Source: Prinsepia uniflora
Lineage: Eukaryota; Streptophyta; Magnoliopsida; Rosales; Rosaceae
DNA: 64,000 nucleotides
Direction of reading: 5' to 3'
NCBI GenBank assembly: GCA_032719365.1
Contig: CM064873.1
Coordinates: 31,349,742-31,413,741 of the forward strand
Shown here: piece after piece, positions 33,870 through 45,750 of the stretch
How the letters are laid out: every line of letters starts with the position of its first letter
Numbering within the stretch: position 1 is the first letter of the stretch
Program-made: the position numbers and the translations under genes
Notes under the pieces: model-generated
What the model saw: the letters and a program-made list of their open reading frames with translations, nothing else
The model's database searches: none
What the model was told of the DNA's origin: nothing

Positions 33870-35392
33870 TGACAAGCCTTGAATTAAGCATCATTTTATA
33901 CCCTTTATGCGTATATTTTCATGTTTAAATACCAAACAATAGGAGTAAATAACATATTTTTTGAAAATGTGCGGAATTAGATAAAGCTCGGAATTACGAG
34001 AATTTAAGCAAAAGAATCACTTCAAGCAAAGTTATATTAAAGAAGTTATGCGTGAATGAAAGGAAGCCACCAAAAACCACTCAGGACTTCGGTAGGGGCT
34101 TACCAAAGCCAAACTTATAGCCCAAATTCTACTCGGCAAGCGCCTCCCGATTTCCAGAGAAGACTCTTCGTGCACACCTCTTGAATCCTTGCAGCTAGTT
34201 TTGGCGTGCATCCACTGATGGCACCATCAGCTATTTTGCGCGTTGACTACACGTTGATTGCTGAAATTATTAGCTCTGTTTGGCCAGCGCCTCTCGAATT
34301 GAGGGCCTTACTTCTTCGCGCATCCACTAAACCACTTCCAGCCTTCCTTGCACATTAACTTCTGTTTGATCACCAAAAAGCCTCTAAAATTGAAGTTGCC
34401 GCCAACCGAATCGAAACTTGTTCAAATTCCAGCAACATTTTTCTTTCTTTCTAGTGGAATAATTGTCTATTTCAAGTTAGGATTTGTTTTCTTTTTCCCA
34501 AAGGGAACCTTATTCCTTTAGGATTTCAATATTAATTAGTTTAATAATTTTTCTTTTAAGATTTAAATTTTGAACTTCTATTTATTTGAGGATTAAATTT
34601 TTCCTATAAATAGACCGGTTTAGGCTAATTGTAAATGGTCGCTTATCTTTGTATCGAAGCTCTGCTTGACCAAATTTCCCTTTTTATAAAATTATAATTC
34701 TTGTGCAAGGTTAATTACATCATACCTCATCTGATACTCATTCATCTGTGGCATAGTTAGGTGTTCCCTATGGTCTCACTAAAGAGTGTTCATTCGCTTA
34801 ATATCATTTGGGCTTCCCGAGAGAAAAAGTGTAACACAACCTCTTTAACCCGTAGTTTTCTCTTGTCTTGATTATTGCTTATGAATTAATTATTAATCTT
34901 ATCTTGTCTTATGTTTTGTATTGATTTCAATAATATTTTAGTTTTGGTTATGTTTGAATATTGATTCTTAATGCTTAATAGATGAGTTGGGTGTTCCTTA
35001 GTCTATTATTAAAAGTGTAGAGGGTTTCCCGTGCATGTACTTAAGAATATGCAAACATCTCGTAAAACTAAGGTTACAGGACTTTACAGATTGACGTTAA
35101 TAGAATTCATGAATGATTTAGATTAAAAGATGAGTTGACCATGTAAATAGTAAGTTAAGTTAGGTTAGATCATATTAGGTTAGTTAATCACGTAGGACAA
35201 TAGAAACAATCAACTACTCCCCAATTAATTAATCAAACGATAGTCTTTCTTAGGTACCTTTAATCCCTGCTTAAGAACGATCCATATTTACCAATGCTAC
35301 ATCTACACAAAAAGGGTTTTAATTTGCATATGTTTTCATTAAGTTTTGAGTGTGATTTTGTGTTTACTTTAATACATAGTTATAGCGTATCA
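33870..35392 (+). mobile_element. Element G 5' LTR (1523 bp)
   Basis: It starts TGACAAGCCTTGAATTAAGC and ends AGCGTATCA, followed by a primer binding site of tRNA-Asp type. The length and primer type fit Athila-like elements. It is homologous to 19589-21158 and 58543-59480. Confidence 0.85.
34605..34613 (+). promoter_or_regulatory. TATA box in the G 5' LTR
   Basis: TATAAATAG lies about 735 bp into the LTR in an AT-rich context, followed by a GACCGGTTTAGG block; it is a good candidate core promoter. The matching site in the 3' LTR (about 59250) reads TTAAAAATAGAG and has lost the match. Confidence 0.55.
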
Positions 35393-35397
35393 ATTTT

Positions 35398-35416
35398 TGG
35401 TGCCGTTGCCAGGGAT
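35398..35416 (+). promoter_or_regulatory. Primer binding site of G (tRNA-Asp type)
   Basis: TGGTGCCGTTGCCAGGGAT differs by two changes from the TGGCGCCGTTGCCGGGGA-type site used by Athila-like elements. It lies 5 bases after the LTR end. Confidence 0.78.
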
Positions 35417-35941
35417 TGAAAAATCTCTTGTGTGATTTCGTTTGTGTAAATATCATACTTAAATACCATACTTGTTTGTAAATATCATATTTGACTTCCC
35501 TTAATTGTAAATATTCTCAATTTGTTTTGTATATTCTTTTCTATTTCTCGTCTTCTTTCCATTTACATATTCTCACCTACCTCTCTTGAAGGAACTCTCT
35601 ATATGGAATTCAGTTAATCTAAGGTTCATGAAGTAGACTTAAGGGACACCCTTGTCAAGGAGATACTAAATGAACATGACCCTCGAATTCAAGATGAATT
35701 AACGCCTTACCTAGAGGCAATTGGTGAGGACGATAGAGAGTTCGAAAGAGTGCATAGACCTCGCATCAAATGAGTTGATTGAAGCACTTCGTCTAGGCTA
35801 AAGATGTTAAACTCAAGCACTTGTTGGGAGGCAACCCAATGGAAGAGTTTCCCAAACGATTTGCATTCTCTTCCCTTATCTTTTAATTTCATTTGCTTTT
35901 ATTTTCTTAGTTATTTTTGTAAAACTCTATCTCATACTTGA
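35417..35941 (+). mobile_element. Element G interior, leader joined to 3' region
   Basis: A leader of about 200 bp passes into a short decayed coding-like stretch (35630-35790) and then the hairpin TTGGGAGGCAACCCAA (35824-35839), which in Athila/Tat-type elements lies downstream of pol. All of gag-pol is therefore missing between. Confidence 0.6.
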
Positions 35942-38882
35942 TGACAGGACCCATCCCAATCCCCCCGGGATTAGTGCGGGATGACCCTGCTCCCGTCTGA
36001 CACGAAGTGTCAGACAAGGGATATTTCCGACCTTTGCCCTCCCGGGCTATCAGAGTACGCCAGGATCCGGAGGAGGCATGTGATATCTCGATCTCTGCTA
36101 CAGTCCACATCCACTGTCAACCTGAAGGGTATTAAAAACAGAAAGGTTGTGAGTGGACAAAAATAAAGAATTTATAAAAACATTTCCATAAGAAGACCTT
36201 TATACCCTCCACTAAAAAGCATGCATGCATAGTAAAACCATTTATCCAATTATATATGTTAAAACATCCATAAATAGGGTCTCAGCCCCAAATTCTGTAA
36301 ATACAAGTCACACGGGCTCCTGCCCAAAACCAATTTACAGAAAACCAGAACATAGTAAACATGTGTGGGATCTCAGCCCAAATCCATTTATGATCATAAA
36401 ACACAGTTTTCCCAACCAATTGAAACCATGTTTATCCAATATATTCATATCCAGAACCTGTCACGGTAAAATAGAGCTACACGTGTGCTAACCGGGGTCT
36501 CAAACCCAAGTCTCTCCAGGGTCCACCCAGGTCAATGTCCGTAGATCAATGACCCTCCCTGGAGGTAACGAACCATGCCCATCCTGAGAGTAAGGAACCC
36601 AACTGGGGGGCGACTCCACTCAGTCAGTGCTCCGTGACTACTCCGGGGTCCACCCAGGCCAACGACCCTCCCCGGAGGAGACAATCATATATAAAGGATG
36701 GAATATGAAAAACCTTTTGAAATCATTCTTTAAATCTTTCCAGGATTCATGCCCGGCCCCCATAAGCCGTCATGAACCATAAAATCCTTTCATGGGTTCA
36801 TGCCGGTTCCCATAAACCGTCATGACCCGTAAATCCATTTCAGGGGTTCATGCCGGTTCCCATAAACCGTCATGACCCGTAAAAACCATTTGTAATACAT
36901 AACTGGGCCCTAGGCCCGAATCCACATACAAACTGGACCTCAAGTCCGATTCGTAAACCAACTGGGCCTCCGGCCCGACTTCATAAATCAAATGGGTTTC
37001 GAACCCGAGTTTACCTTTTCGAATCCAAAACCATTTCATGAAATCATATCCAAAACCCCAGGTATGGAAAATCAGTGTAAAATCGAAAAATCTCGATTTA
37101 CGTGCAAGCACGTAAATCGCCTCGAAATACGTGAAACCATATAATTCACAAATATCCAAATCAACATTATCAAATCAAATTCATTATCCTTTTGGGAAAT
37201 CAAAAACCATTTCATTTAGACCAAATAAGACCTACAGCCCCGTATAGGCACCGTATAGGGCCGAAACCTCGAAATACGTGCCTATACGTAACCGCGCATC
37301 CAAATGCACTCATGGCATCACAAACAAGTATTTAAAACATATAATAAACATTTATGCATGCACCAATTTAGAAAACAAGGTCCACTCACAGACCGTCCGA
37401 AGCCGCGTCTCGATACGCGTGCCATACGGCTCCCCGAGCCGATCACCGTCACCGGGACTTCCAAACCTGTCCAAATTAATTTAGAGGGTTACTAACTACT
37501 TATATAACCCCTCACTAAAGCCCCGTAACTTTCCCGTATTTTTAACTATTTTTAATCCCAAACCTAAACATTCCGATGCCCCGAAACATATCGAGACGGT
37601 GTCCGATCGACTCGAAACCAGTCCCAAAATGTTCGTTACATCGAATAGATGATTTCGTATGTTGAACACATCCCCAAAAACCCTAGCACGCGCCCACACG
37701 CGCCGCCTGAAGTGGCTGCGCGTGGGCCTCACGCGCCGCTACAGTACCGTCGTCCTCCTTCGATCGAACCGGTCCGACCGGCCCGGTCCGGTCCAACCTC
37801 TGCAACTGGACCGGCGTAACCGGTCCAGGCCTCCGACTCCCTCATTTTCGGTCTGATTTCTTCCATTCCAATTTCTAAATTTCTATTTTCTCATTTCCAA
37901 TCTATCCTAATCAAGAAACCTAGGAAAAACTCGCCTAAACCTATGGTTCCAAAATGAACCTCACGGTTCTGTTTTTCCCGACCACCCTCACGACTCCCTC
38001 CGCCGTGAAGCACCTTCCAAATCCTCTTAAAATCATCCTATCAACTCCCTAATCATTTTCAAATCACCCATAACAACCCATAAAGTCATATTCGAAAATA
38101 ATGGAAAAATGGGCATAGTCGGGTAATCGGGTTACCTGGGCCTTCACGGCCGTGTGCGGCGGTCCAGGTGCTCCCAGCCACCGTCCCTTGCTTCCTCAGC
38201 CTCTCCCTCACTCTGTGGTCCCATTCAAGATCGGCTGGAAAGATTTGGATGGGTTTGGGTTCAAACTGAGATCGGGTGGGTGGTTGGATGAATGGAAAAA
38301 CAAAGAGATGATCGATGCATGTATGGGAATTAAGGGCCAGTGGATGGGTGACAAGTGTCACTCATCCATTGGTTTCTGAAAAGTAGTTGAGCCCACTAAA
38401 GACAAACGGTCCTCGTAAAACGTGTCGTCGGGAATAGTATCCCGAAACTTTCGTGAACCGTAACTTCGCCGTCGAACGTCCGAATTCGACGTGCCGCCTG
38501 TCTACGGATTCGTATCGTCCTTATCTACGTAACGGTTTTTGGCCCTCGGCCATCGGACCTCCCAGTCAAAAAGTCAACTTTTGACCCCTTTTATCCAAAA
38601 TTACCAAAATGCCCCTAAACTTCCGAACGTCATAACTTCCTCCTCGAACGTCGGAATTGAACGTGCCACCTGTCTATGAACTCGTGACGTCACGAACTAC
38701 GTCACGGTCATCGGTCAAAGTCCATTTGACCGCCCGATTGAAAAGTCAACGTTTTGCCACCACTAGGGGCAAAACGGTCATTTCGCATCGTTCGTCCGAT
38801 TTCGCTCTACTAATCACGGATTAGCCTCACTAATCGTGATTAGTCACTAATCTAAACATGGACTTTGGGACGGGTCGTTACA
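35942..38882 (-). mobile_element. Element C 3' LTR (2941 bp)
   Basis: On the minus strand it starts TGTAACGACCC at 38882 and ends GGTCCTGTCA at 35942. Features in plus coordinates: U5 stem GTCTGACAC/GTGTCAGAC (35996-36016); inverted pair 36149-36158 and 37380-37389; hairpin array 36270-37010; GC-rich stem near 37686-37740; two diverged copies of the GCC(G/A)CCTGTCTA block (38500, 38667); TGACGTCA site 38685-38692. Confidence 0.95.
38565..38693 (-). promoter_or_regulatory. W-box cluster and TGACGTCA site in C 3' LTR
   Basis: GTCAAAAAGTCAACTTTTGACC (38565-38586) holds closely packed TTGAC cores on both strands, the core bound by WRKY factors. GTGACGTCAC (38684-38693) holds the TGACGTCA core bound by TGA bZIP factors. 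Both lie in the first 320 bp of the LTR on its sense strand, where upstream promoter elements are expected. Confidence 0.45.
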
Positions 38883-41800
38883 ACCTTCCCTCCTTAATTA
38901 ATTTCGTCCTCGAAATTCCAACCGACCTAATCTAACCGTTCTTCCCTCCTTAATTAGTTCCGTTCTCGAAACTCCACTATCCTGATTCCACAACCTCCAC
39001 CTCGTGGAAATAATTCGACCTACCACGCAACGCGTGTACACTCGTACACCAACTAACCAGAGTAATACGTACTCGTCCGCACCTAGACGTACCCCTAACA
39101 CTCACATCGTATCGACTACACTCGACCACTTCGAATGACCGTAGCCATATGCTCCGAATCGACACCACTTGTCAACTAGATGATTCCTTCCTCAAACGCT
39201 AATCTATCCTAGCGTCTACTCCCACTGGGAGTCATCAGACCTCACTCAACGAGCCACACTGACACCTTCGACAAACTGTCACCACTTGACAGTCGTCAGT
39301 CAAGACTAACACGATCCACTTGTGGTTACACTAACCACCAACTTACTCAATCATGAGTATACACCACCAAACAATTCACTCGACCTGTGTGTAACTACCC
39401 ATCAGAAGGACTATAACCCAATGCACAGTATCCAATGTCTAGTTCACGACCGCAACTAATCCAATGGTATCAGAACCAATCCGACTACCAACACGCTCCC
39501 CAACGTAATACCGGTATAACCTATATACCGTCACTAGGCACCACAAGTATGCCCAGTATTGTACCTCGAACAACGTACAAGGTACATACATCTACACATC
39601 AATCAGCCTACACCCATATAGGTTGTAGCCAATCACGTTTCTACTATGGAGTCCATTTGTCCTATCCAGTACTAGACAAATCGAAACTCCGACCCAACAT
39701 CTATTTCCAATTCCAAATCCGAATCCGCAATTTCGTAAGAAATCTTGAATCCAAACCCAGAAATCATATCCATATCATGTCCAAATTCGAATCCGAAATC
39801 ATCATTCCGTAAGCTAGCATTTGGAATAACCATTCCGAACCCAAATCCATAAAGGAAAATCTACAGTCAAGCTCTAGACTCAAATCCTGAATCGTCACCC
39901 AGAATCCGATTCCAAAACCCAAATACAGAAATCCTCTTTCAAGTTCCAAAATCAAATCCTGAATCGTCATCCAGAAATCTGATTCCAAAACCTGAAATCT
40001 CGTTCTCGTCTACCGAGACGCACCATATCCGAACCTATCGGATACCTGTTCGACCGATTACCACAACACAATCGATTGACTTCATAGGGAAGCCAATCAC
40101 AACATCACACACAACACCAAGTCTGACAAAACCCGACTTCGTCAGACACCTACTCCTCGGACAACTACTCAGGCGAGTAGTAAGCCATATGGGATCTACC
40201 TCGAAAAGAAGTGCAGTCCCATCATGCTCCACTCAACCAAGTAAGAGTCATAAACTCTCCACCTATCTGGATCATCCAAATCACGATCCAGATCCAACAC
40301 TACGTCAACCGACCATAGACGTCACGATCCCCGATCGTCACGACGTCCAAGCCGTTTCCCACATCTTACATAGATTAGTCAACGACGAGACACGCCGAGA
40401 CTGTGGGTTCTCACTGATTTTCTCGTATCGATCCTTGTCATCCCACCGAGGAAAATCAAAGATGATACAAGACTATGACATCAAAATTCATCCTATGTGA
40501 ATACAACCAAACTCGCTGCATTCACCACGTCACGTAAACCAACCTCGTCTGCCACCAAGCAGAAAATGAGAAATCTCAGTCATCCAACTTCGATATACTC
40601 AATTCTCCGGATGGCCCAAGATAAATCACGGGTCCACCAACCAATACACGACCGGTGTACTAGTGGCAACCAACAACATCTACATCATCAACATCATCTA
40701 CCATCATCAATCATGGTAGAACCTGAGAAGTCACCCAAACGACTTCGACATACCCAATACCAATGCGGAAAACCCGCATTCCTCTCGTCACCTCAATCGC
40801 AACTTCTCGCGATTTCGAAGTTCCAACAAGGTTGGAAACAACATACCCGGACATCAACCACGTGTCCCTTAACCAGTTTAACTCTATCTGAGTTCCACTC
40901 CTGAACCACAGATACCGAACATATGCCCATTACGACGGAGTCACACCCCGATCCGTAACTCATCGTCATCACGATCACCGGCACCAGTACCAGCACTAGT
41001 ACCAGCACCACGCACTATCACCAAAACTAGTGTCAGTATCAACACGCCGTGTGCAAAACTGACACCTTGGATCTCCGCTCATACCAAGCGACGATCGCGT
41101 ACCTCTGCTCGTATAGGAGAAACTCTGTCTCCCTCGTACCTGTCAACTCTGGGTACAGTTACCCTGACAACTCATACGAGAAGAGGAAACGTCCCCGAAC
41201 GTCCCCAACTCATTTTGCGATCGCACTCAACCGTAACCAAGTCGAATCCAGAATCACTACCCACACATATGCGTTATTCACGCACCTCGTACCATCGTCA
41301 CGACTGACAATCCCATCGTCACAATCGTCACGACAACCTGAGTCTACTCAACCAGATAAAATTCGACTACGGCTATCGATAGTAGCGTCTGCCACAACCT
41401 CGGGCAGACCTAACGACTAGACATCCAGACTCCGCATCCAACGGAATCAACTGCCTGTACCAACTACTCTGTATCCCACTCAGGGATTTCATCGACAAGT
41501 ACCAACCCTGGTAACCTGCCCAACCAAACTCTAACCAGTCGCAACTCGACTATCCCAATGTCGTCTACCAGGTCACCCGCGACCTTAGTTGCACCAACCC
41601 ACAACTGAAGTAGCAGGACAACCAACTCGGTCTAACCGATACGTACAACCCTGACTGCGAAGTGCAGTCCCAACACAAGCTGACATGACTAGACCGACTA
41701 ACGAACCCCAAATCTGAATAGTCGTCCCAGTCATACCACTCGTCAACTCGCCTTCCCGAACCATACCTACCAAGGTAGGGTTCCACAATCACACCTAGAG

Positions 41801-42307
41801 TTCCCCAGAACCCAACTGCATAAGACAGTAAAACCCACGATCTGATCGACGCCGCGGTCTGGACATCATAAAGACGTCAATCCAATCCTACCGTCAATCC
41901 AACTCGGATTCCTCGAATCCGGTTGCTAACTGCCAACTGCAGTAAATCTATCTAACTCAACCAAATCCGATCATCCGATGATCACAATTCCCAGCTAGTC
42001 GTCGGAATCGATCCTACGACATCGTGAAAGACGATCCCAACTAACCGTCTCACGATCACACTCTGGAATACGAACACGTTAATCCCTTTGTATGGTCCCA
42101 CACTGCCAACCTTGACAGAACTATGGTAACCCCGGCATCGAGTGCCGAACCAAGGCTTGCCAGTCCTACTAACTATCGTACCGGCACCCCAACAATCAGG
42201 TTGACCACGAACTGCAGCCCCTTGAGATATCACATCCTCGACCAGCATACATACTCCAAGAGCTCCGCGGTTGCTTGAATAGAGACAACCCCGCTCTGAT
42301 ACCACGT
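38883..42307 (-). mobile_element. Element C interior, non-coding, chimeric
   Basis: The left end (38883-38915) keeps the polypurine tract and the stem AATTTCG-AGGA-CGAAATT (minus sense). The rest has only short frames; the longest (42476 to 41982, minus, 164 codons) begins inside the LTR, crosses the primer binding site and resembles nothing I know. Segment 39690-40010 matches the middle of the LTRs of E and F, so the interior was assembled from other sequence. 39868-39990 holds a diverged tandem duplication. Confidence 0.85.
42293..42304 (-). promoter_or_regulatory. Primer binding site of C (initiator tRNA-Met)
   Basis: The minus strand reads TGGTATCAGAGC, a 12-base match to the initiator tRNA-Met 3' end type, three bases from the 5' LTR. 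Confidence 0.92.
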
Positions 42308-45247
42308 TGACAGGACCCATCCCAATCCCCCCGGGATTAGTGCGGGATGACCCTGCTCCCGTCTGACACGAAGTGTCAGACAAGGGATATTTCCGACCTT
42401 TGCCCTCCCGGGCTATCAGAGTACGCCAGGATCCGGAGGAGGCATGTGATATCTCGATCTCTGCTACAGTCCACATCCGCTGTCAACCTGAAGGGTATTA
42501 AAAACAGAAAGGTTGTGAGTGGACAAAAATAAAGAATTTATAAAAACATTTCCATAAGAAGACCTTTATACCCTCCACTAAAAAGCATGCATGCATAGTA
42601 AAACCATTTATCCAATTATATATGTTAAAACATCCATAAATAGGGTCTCAGCCCCAAATTCTGTAAATACAAGTCACACGGGCTCCTGCCCAAAACCAAT
42701 TTACAGAAAACCAGAACATAGTAAACATGTGTGGGATCTCAGCCCAAATCCATTTATGATCATAAAACACAGTTTTCCCAACCAATTGAAACCATGTTTA
42801 TCCAATATATTCATATCCAGAACCTGTCACGGTAAAATAGAGCTACACGTGTGCTAACCGGGGTCTCAAACCCAAGTCTCTCCAGGGTCCACCCAGGTCA
42901 ATGTCCGTAGATCAATGACCCTCCCTGGAGGTAACGAACCATGCCCATCCTGAGAGTAAGGAACCCAACTGGGGGGCGACTCAACTCAGTCAGTGCTCCG
43001 TGACTACTCCGGGGTCCACCCAGGCCAACGACCCTCCCCGGAGGAGACAATCATATATAAAGGATGGAATATGAAAAACCTTTTGAAATCATTCTTTAAA
43101 TCTTTCCAGGATTCATGCCCGGCCCCCATAAGCCGTCATGAACCATAAAATCCTTTCATGGGTTCATGCCGGTTCCCATAAACCGTCATGACCCGTAAAT
43201 CCATTTCAGGGGTTCATGCCGGTTCCCATAAACCGTCATGACCCGTAAAAACCATTTGTAATACATAACTGGGCCCTAGGCCCGAATCCACATACAAACT
43301 TGACCTCAAGTCCGATTCGTAAACCAACTGGGCCTCCGGCCCGACTTCATAAATCAAATGGGTTTCGAACCCGAGTTTACCTTTTCGAATCCAAAACCAT
43401 TTCATGAAATCATATCCAAAACCCCAGGTATGGAAAATCAGTGTAAAATCGAAAAATCTCGATTTACGTGCAAGCACGTAAATCGCCTCGAAATACGTGA
43501 AACCATATAATTCACAAATATCCAAATCAACATTATCAAATCAAATTCATTATCCTTTTGGGAAATCCAAAACCATTTCATTTAGACCAAATAAGACCTA
43601 CAGCCCCGTATAGGCACCGTATAGGGCCGAAACCTCGAAATACGTGCCTATACGTAACCGCGCATCCAAATGCACTCATGGCATCACAAACAAGTATTTA
43701 AAACATATAATAAACATTTATGCATGCACCAATTTAGAAAACAAGGTCCACTCACAGACAGTCCGAAGCGCGTCTCGATACGCGTGCCATACGGCTCCCC
43801 GAGCCGATCACCGTCACCGGGACTTCCAAACCTGTCCAAATTAATTTAGAGGGTTACTAACTACTTATATAACCCCTCACTAAAGCCCTGTAATTTTCCC
43901 GTATTTTTAACTATTTTTAATCCCGAACCTAAACCTTCCGATGCCCCGAAACATATCGAGACGGTGTCCGATCGACTCGAAACCAGTCCCAAAATGTTCG
44001 TTACATCGAATAGATGATTTCGTATGTTGAACACATCCCCAAAAACCCTAGCACGCGCCCACACGCGCCGCCTGAAGTGGCTGCGCGTGGGCCTCACGCG
44101 CCGCTACAGTACCGTCGTCCTCCTTCGATCGAACCGGTCCGACCGGCCCGGTCCGGTCCAACCTCTGCAACTGGACCGGCGTAACCGGTCCAGGCCTCCG
44201 ACTCCCTCATTTTCGGTCCGATTTCTTCCATTCCAATTTCTAAATTTCTATTTTCTCATTTCCAATCTATCCTAATCAAGAAACCTAGGAAAAACTCGCC
44301 TAAACCTATGGTTCCAAAATGAACCTCACGGTTCTGTTTTTCCCGACCACCCTCACGGCTCCCTCCGCCGTGAAGCACCTTCCAAATCCTCTTAAAATCA
44401 TCCTATCAACTCCCTAATCATTTTCAAATCACCCATAACAACCCATAAAGTCATATTCGAAAATAATGGAAAAATGGGCATAGTCGGGTAATCGGGTTAC
44501 CTGGGCGTTCACGGCCGTGTGCGGCGGTCCAGGTGCTCCCAGCCACCGTCCCTTGCTTCCTCAGCCTCTCCCTCACTCTGTGGTCCCATTCAAGATCGGC
44601 TGGAAAGATTTGGATGGGTTTGGGTTCAAACTGAGATCGGGTGGGTGGTTGGATGAATGGAAAAACAAAGAGATGATCGATGCATGTATGGGAATTAAGG
44701 GCCAGTGGATGGGTGACAAGTGTCACTCATCCATTGGTTTCTGAAAAGTAGTTGAGCCCACTAAAGACAAACGGTCCTCGTAAAACGTGTCGTCGGGAAT
44801 AGTATCCCGAAACTTTCGTGAACCGTAACTTCGCCGTCGAACGTCCGAATTCGACGTGCCGCCTGTCTACGGATTCGTATCGTCCTTATCTACGTAACAG
44901 TCTTTGGCCCTCGGCCATCGGACCTCCCGGTCAAAAAGTCAACTTTTGACCCCTTTTATCCAAAATTACCAAAATGCCCCTAAACTTCCGAACGTCATAA
45001 CTTCCTCCTCGAACGTCGGAATTGAACGTGCCACCTGTCTATGAACTCGTGACGTCACGAACTACGTCACGGTCATCGGTCAAAGTCCATTTGACCGCCC
45101 GATTGAAAAGTCAACGTTTTGCCACCACCAGGGGCAAAACGGTCATTTCGCATCGTTCGTCCGATTTCGCTCTACTAATCACGGATTAGCCTCACTAATC
45201 GTGATTAGTCACTAATCTAATCATGGACTTTGGGATGGGTCGTTACA
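42308..45247 (-). mobile_element. Element C 5' LTR (2940 bp)
   Basis: It is nearly identical to the 3' LTR. The inverted pair lies at 42515-42524 and 43746-43755; the TGACGTCA site at 45050-45057. Differences from the 3' LTR are mostly transitions, for example at 44907 to 44945 and 45130, plus one missing base near 43768. Confidence 0.95.
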
Positions 45248-45750
45248 CTTGATTCTATACTTTTACTTTCTTATATTGACGATAATGTTGGATTTAAGTG
45301 TGGGGGAGGAGTTTACAATTTTGTGGTTTTATTTAAAAAAAATTGTTTAAAAAAATGTTTTCGTTTTAAAAAAAAAAATGGTTTTCAAACATTTAAAAAA
45401 AATTGTCTTTTTTAATTACTTCTTGCAAATAAATAAATAAATACAAAATACAAAAAAAATAATAATTACGTGTGTTTTAAGTCTTTGTTTTCAAGAGTCT
45501 TGGGATGTTCTTAACTAGTCAATTATGAATTGGAATGAACAAGAATATTATGGCATTTGCATATCACTTTGTTGGAATTCTTGTGCTAATTGAGATATTT
45601 TGAGTGTTATTGCTTCTAGTAGATATGGTTTGTAAAACTTGGTACACAATTTGTATGTTAGAATTCTGTTTTGAATCATATTAAACCATGTGAGTTTTGA
45701 GCTATATGTTCTTTCTTTCTTGAGTGTTAATCATTTATAGCTTATACATG
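45248..45750 (+). mobile_element. Element G interior fragment between C and D
   Basis: It continues the G 3' region. It contains TTTAAGTGTGGGGGAGGAG (about 45292), typical of the non-coding 3' part of Athila-like elements, then A-rich runs (45330-45460). No frame of interest. Confidence 0.6.

Larger units (their letters stand above)
35942..45247 (-). mobile_element. Element C: complete, recent, non-coding (LARD-like) retrotransposon
   Basis: The two LTRs (2941 and 2940 bp) flank a 3.4-kb interior, with a perfect 5-bp target duplication CTTGA (35937-35941 and 45248-45252). I counted about 18 substitutions and one indel between the LTRs, so insertion is recent. The minus strand has a primer binding site and a polypurine tract in the right places, so it is structurally fit for reverse transcription. 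No gag, protease, RT, RNase H or integrase motif is readable in the interior on either strand. It must have used proteins from another element. Confidence 0.92.

Noticed and set aside
39435..41420. Frames of 103-135 codons in the C interior as degenerate gag-pol
   Set aside because: None shows a zinc knuckle, protease, RT or integrase motif on either strand. They are Ser/Thr/Pro-rich readings of non-coding sequence on the antisense strand.
41982..42476. 164-codon minus-strand frame running from the 5' LTR of C through the primer binding site into the interior
   Set aside because: It crosses non-coding cis elements, shows no known domain and its first third is simply LTR sequence also seen as a shorter frame at 35907-36110. 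Chance is the better explanation; recorded only because it is the longest frame in C.
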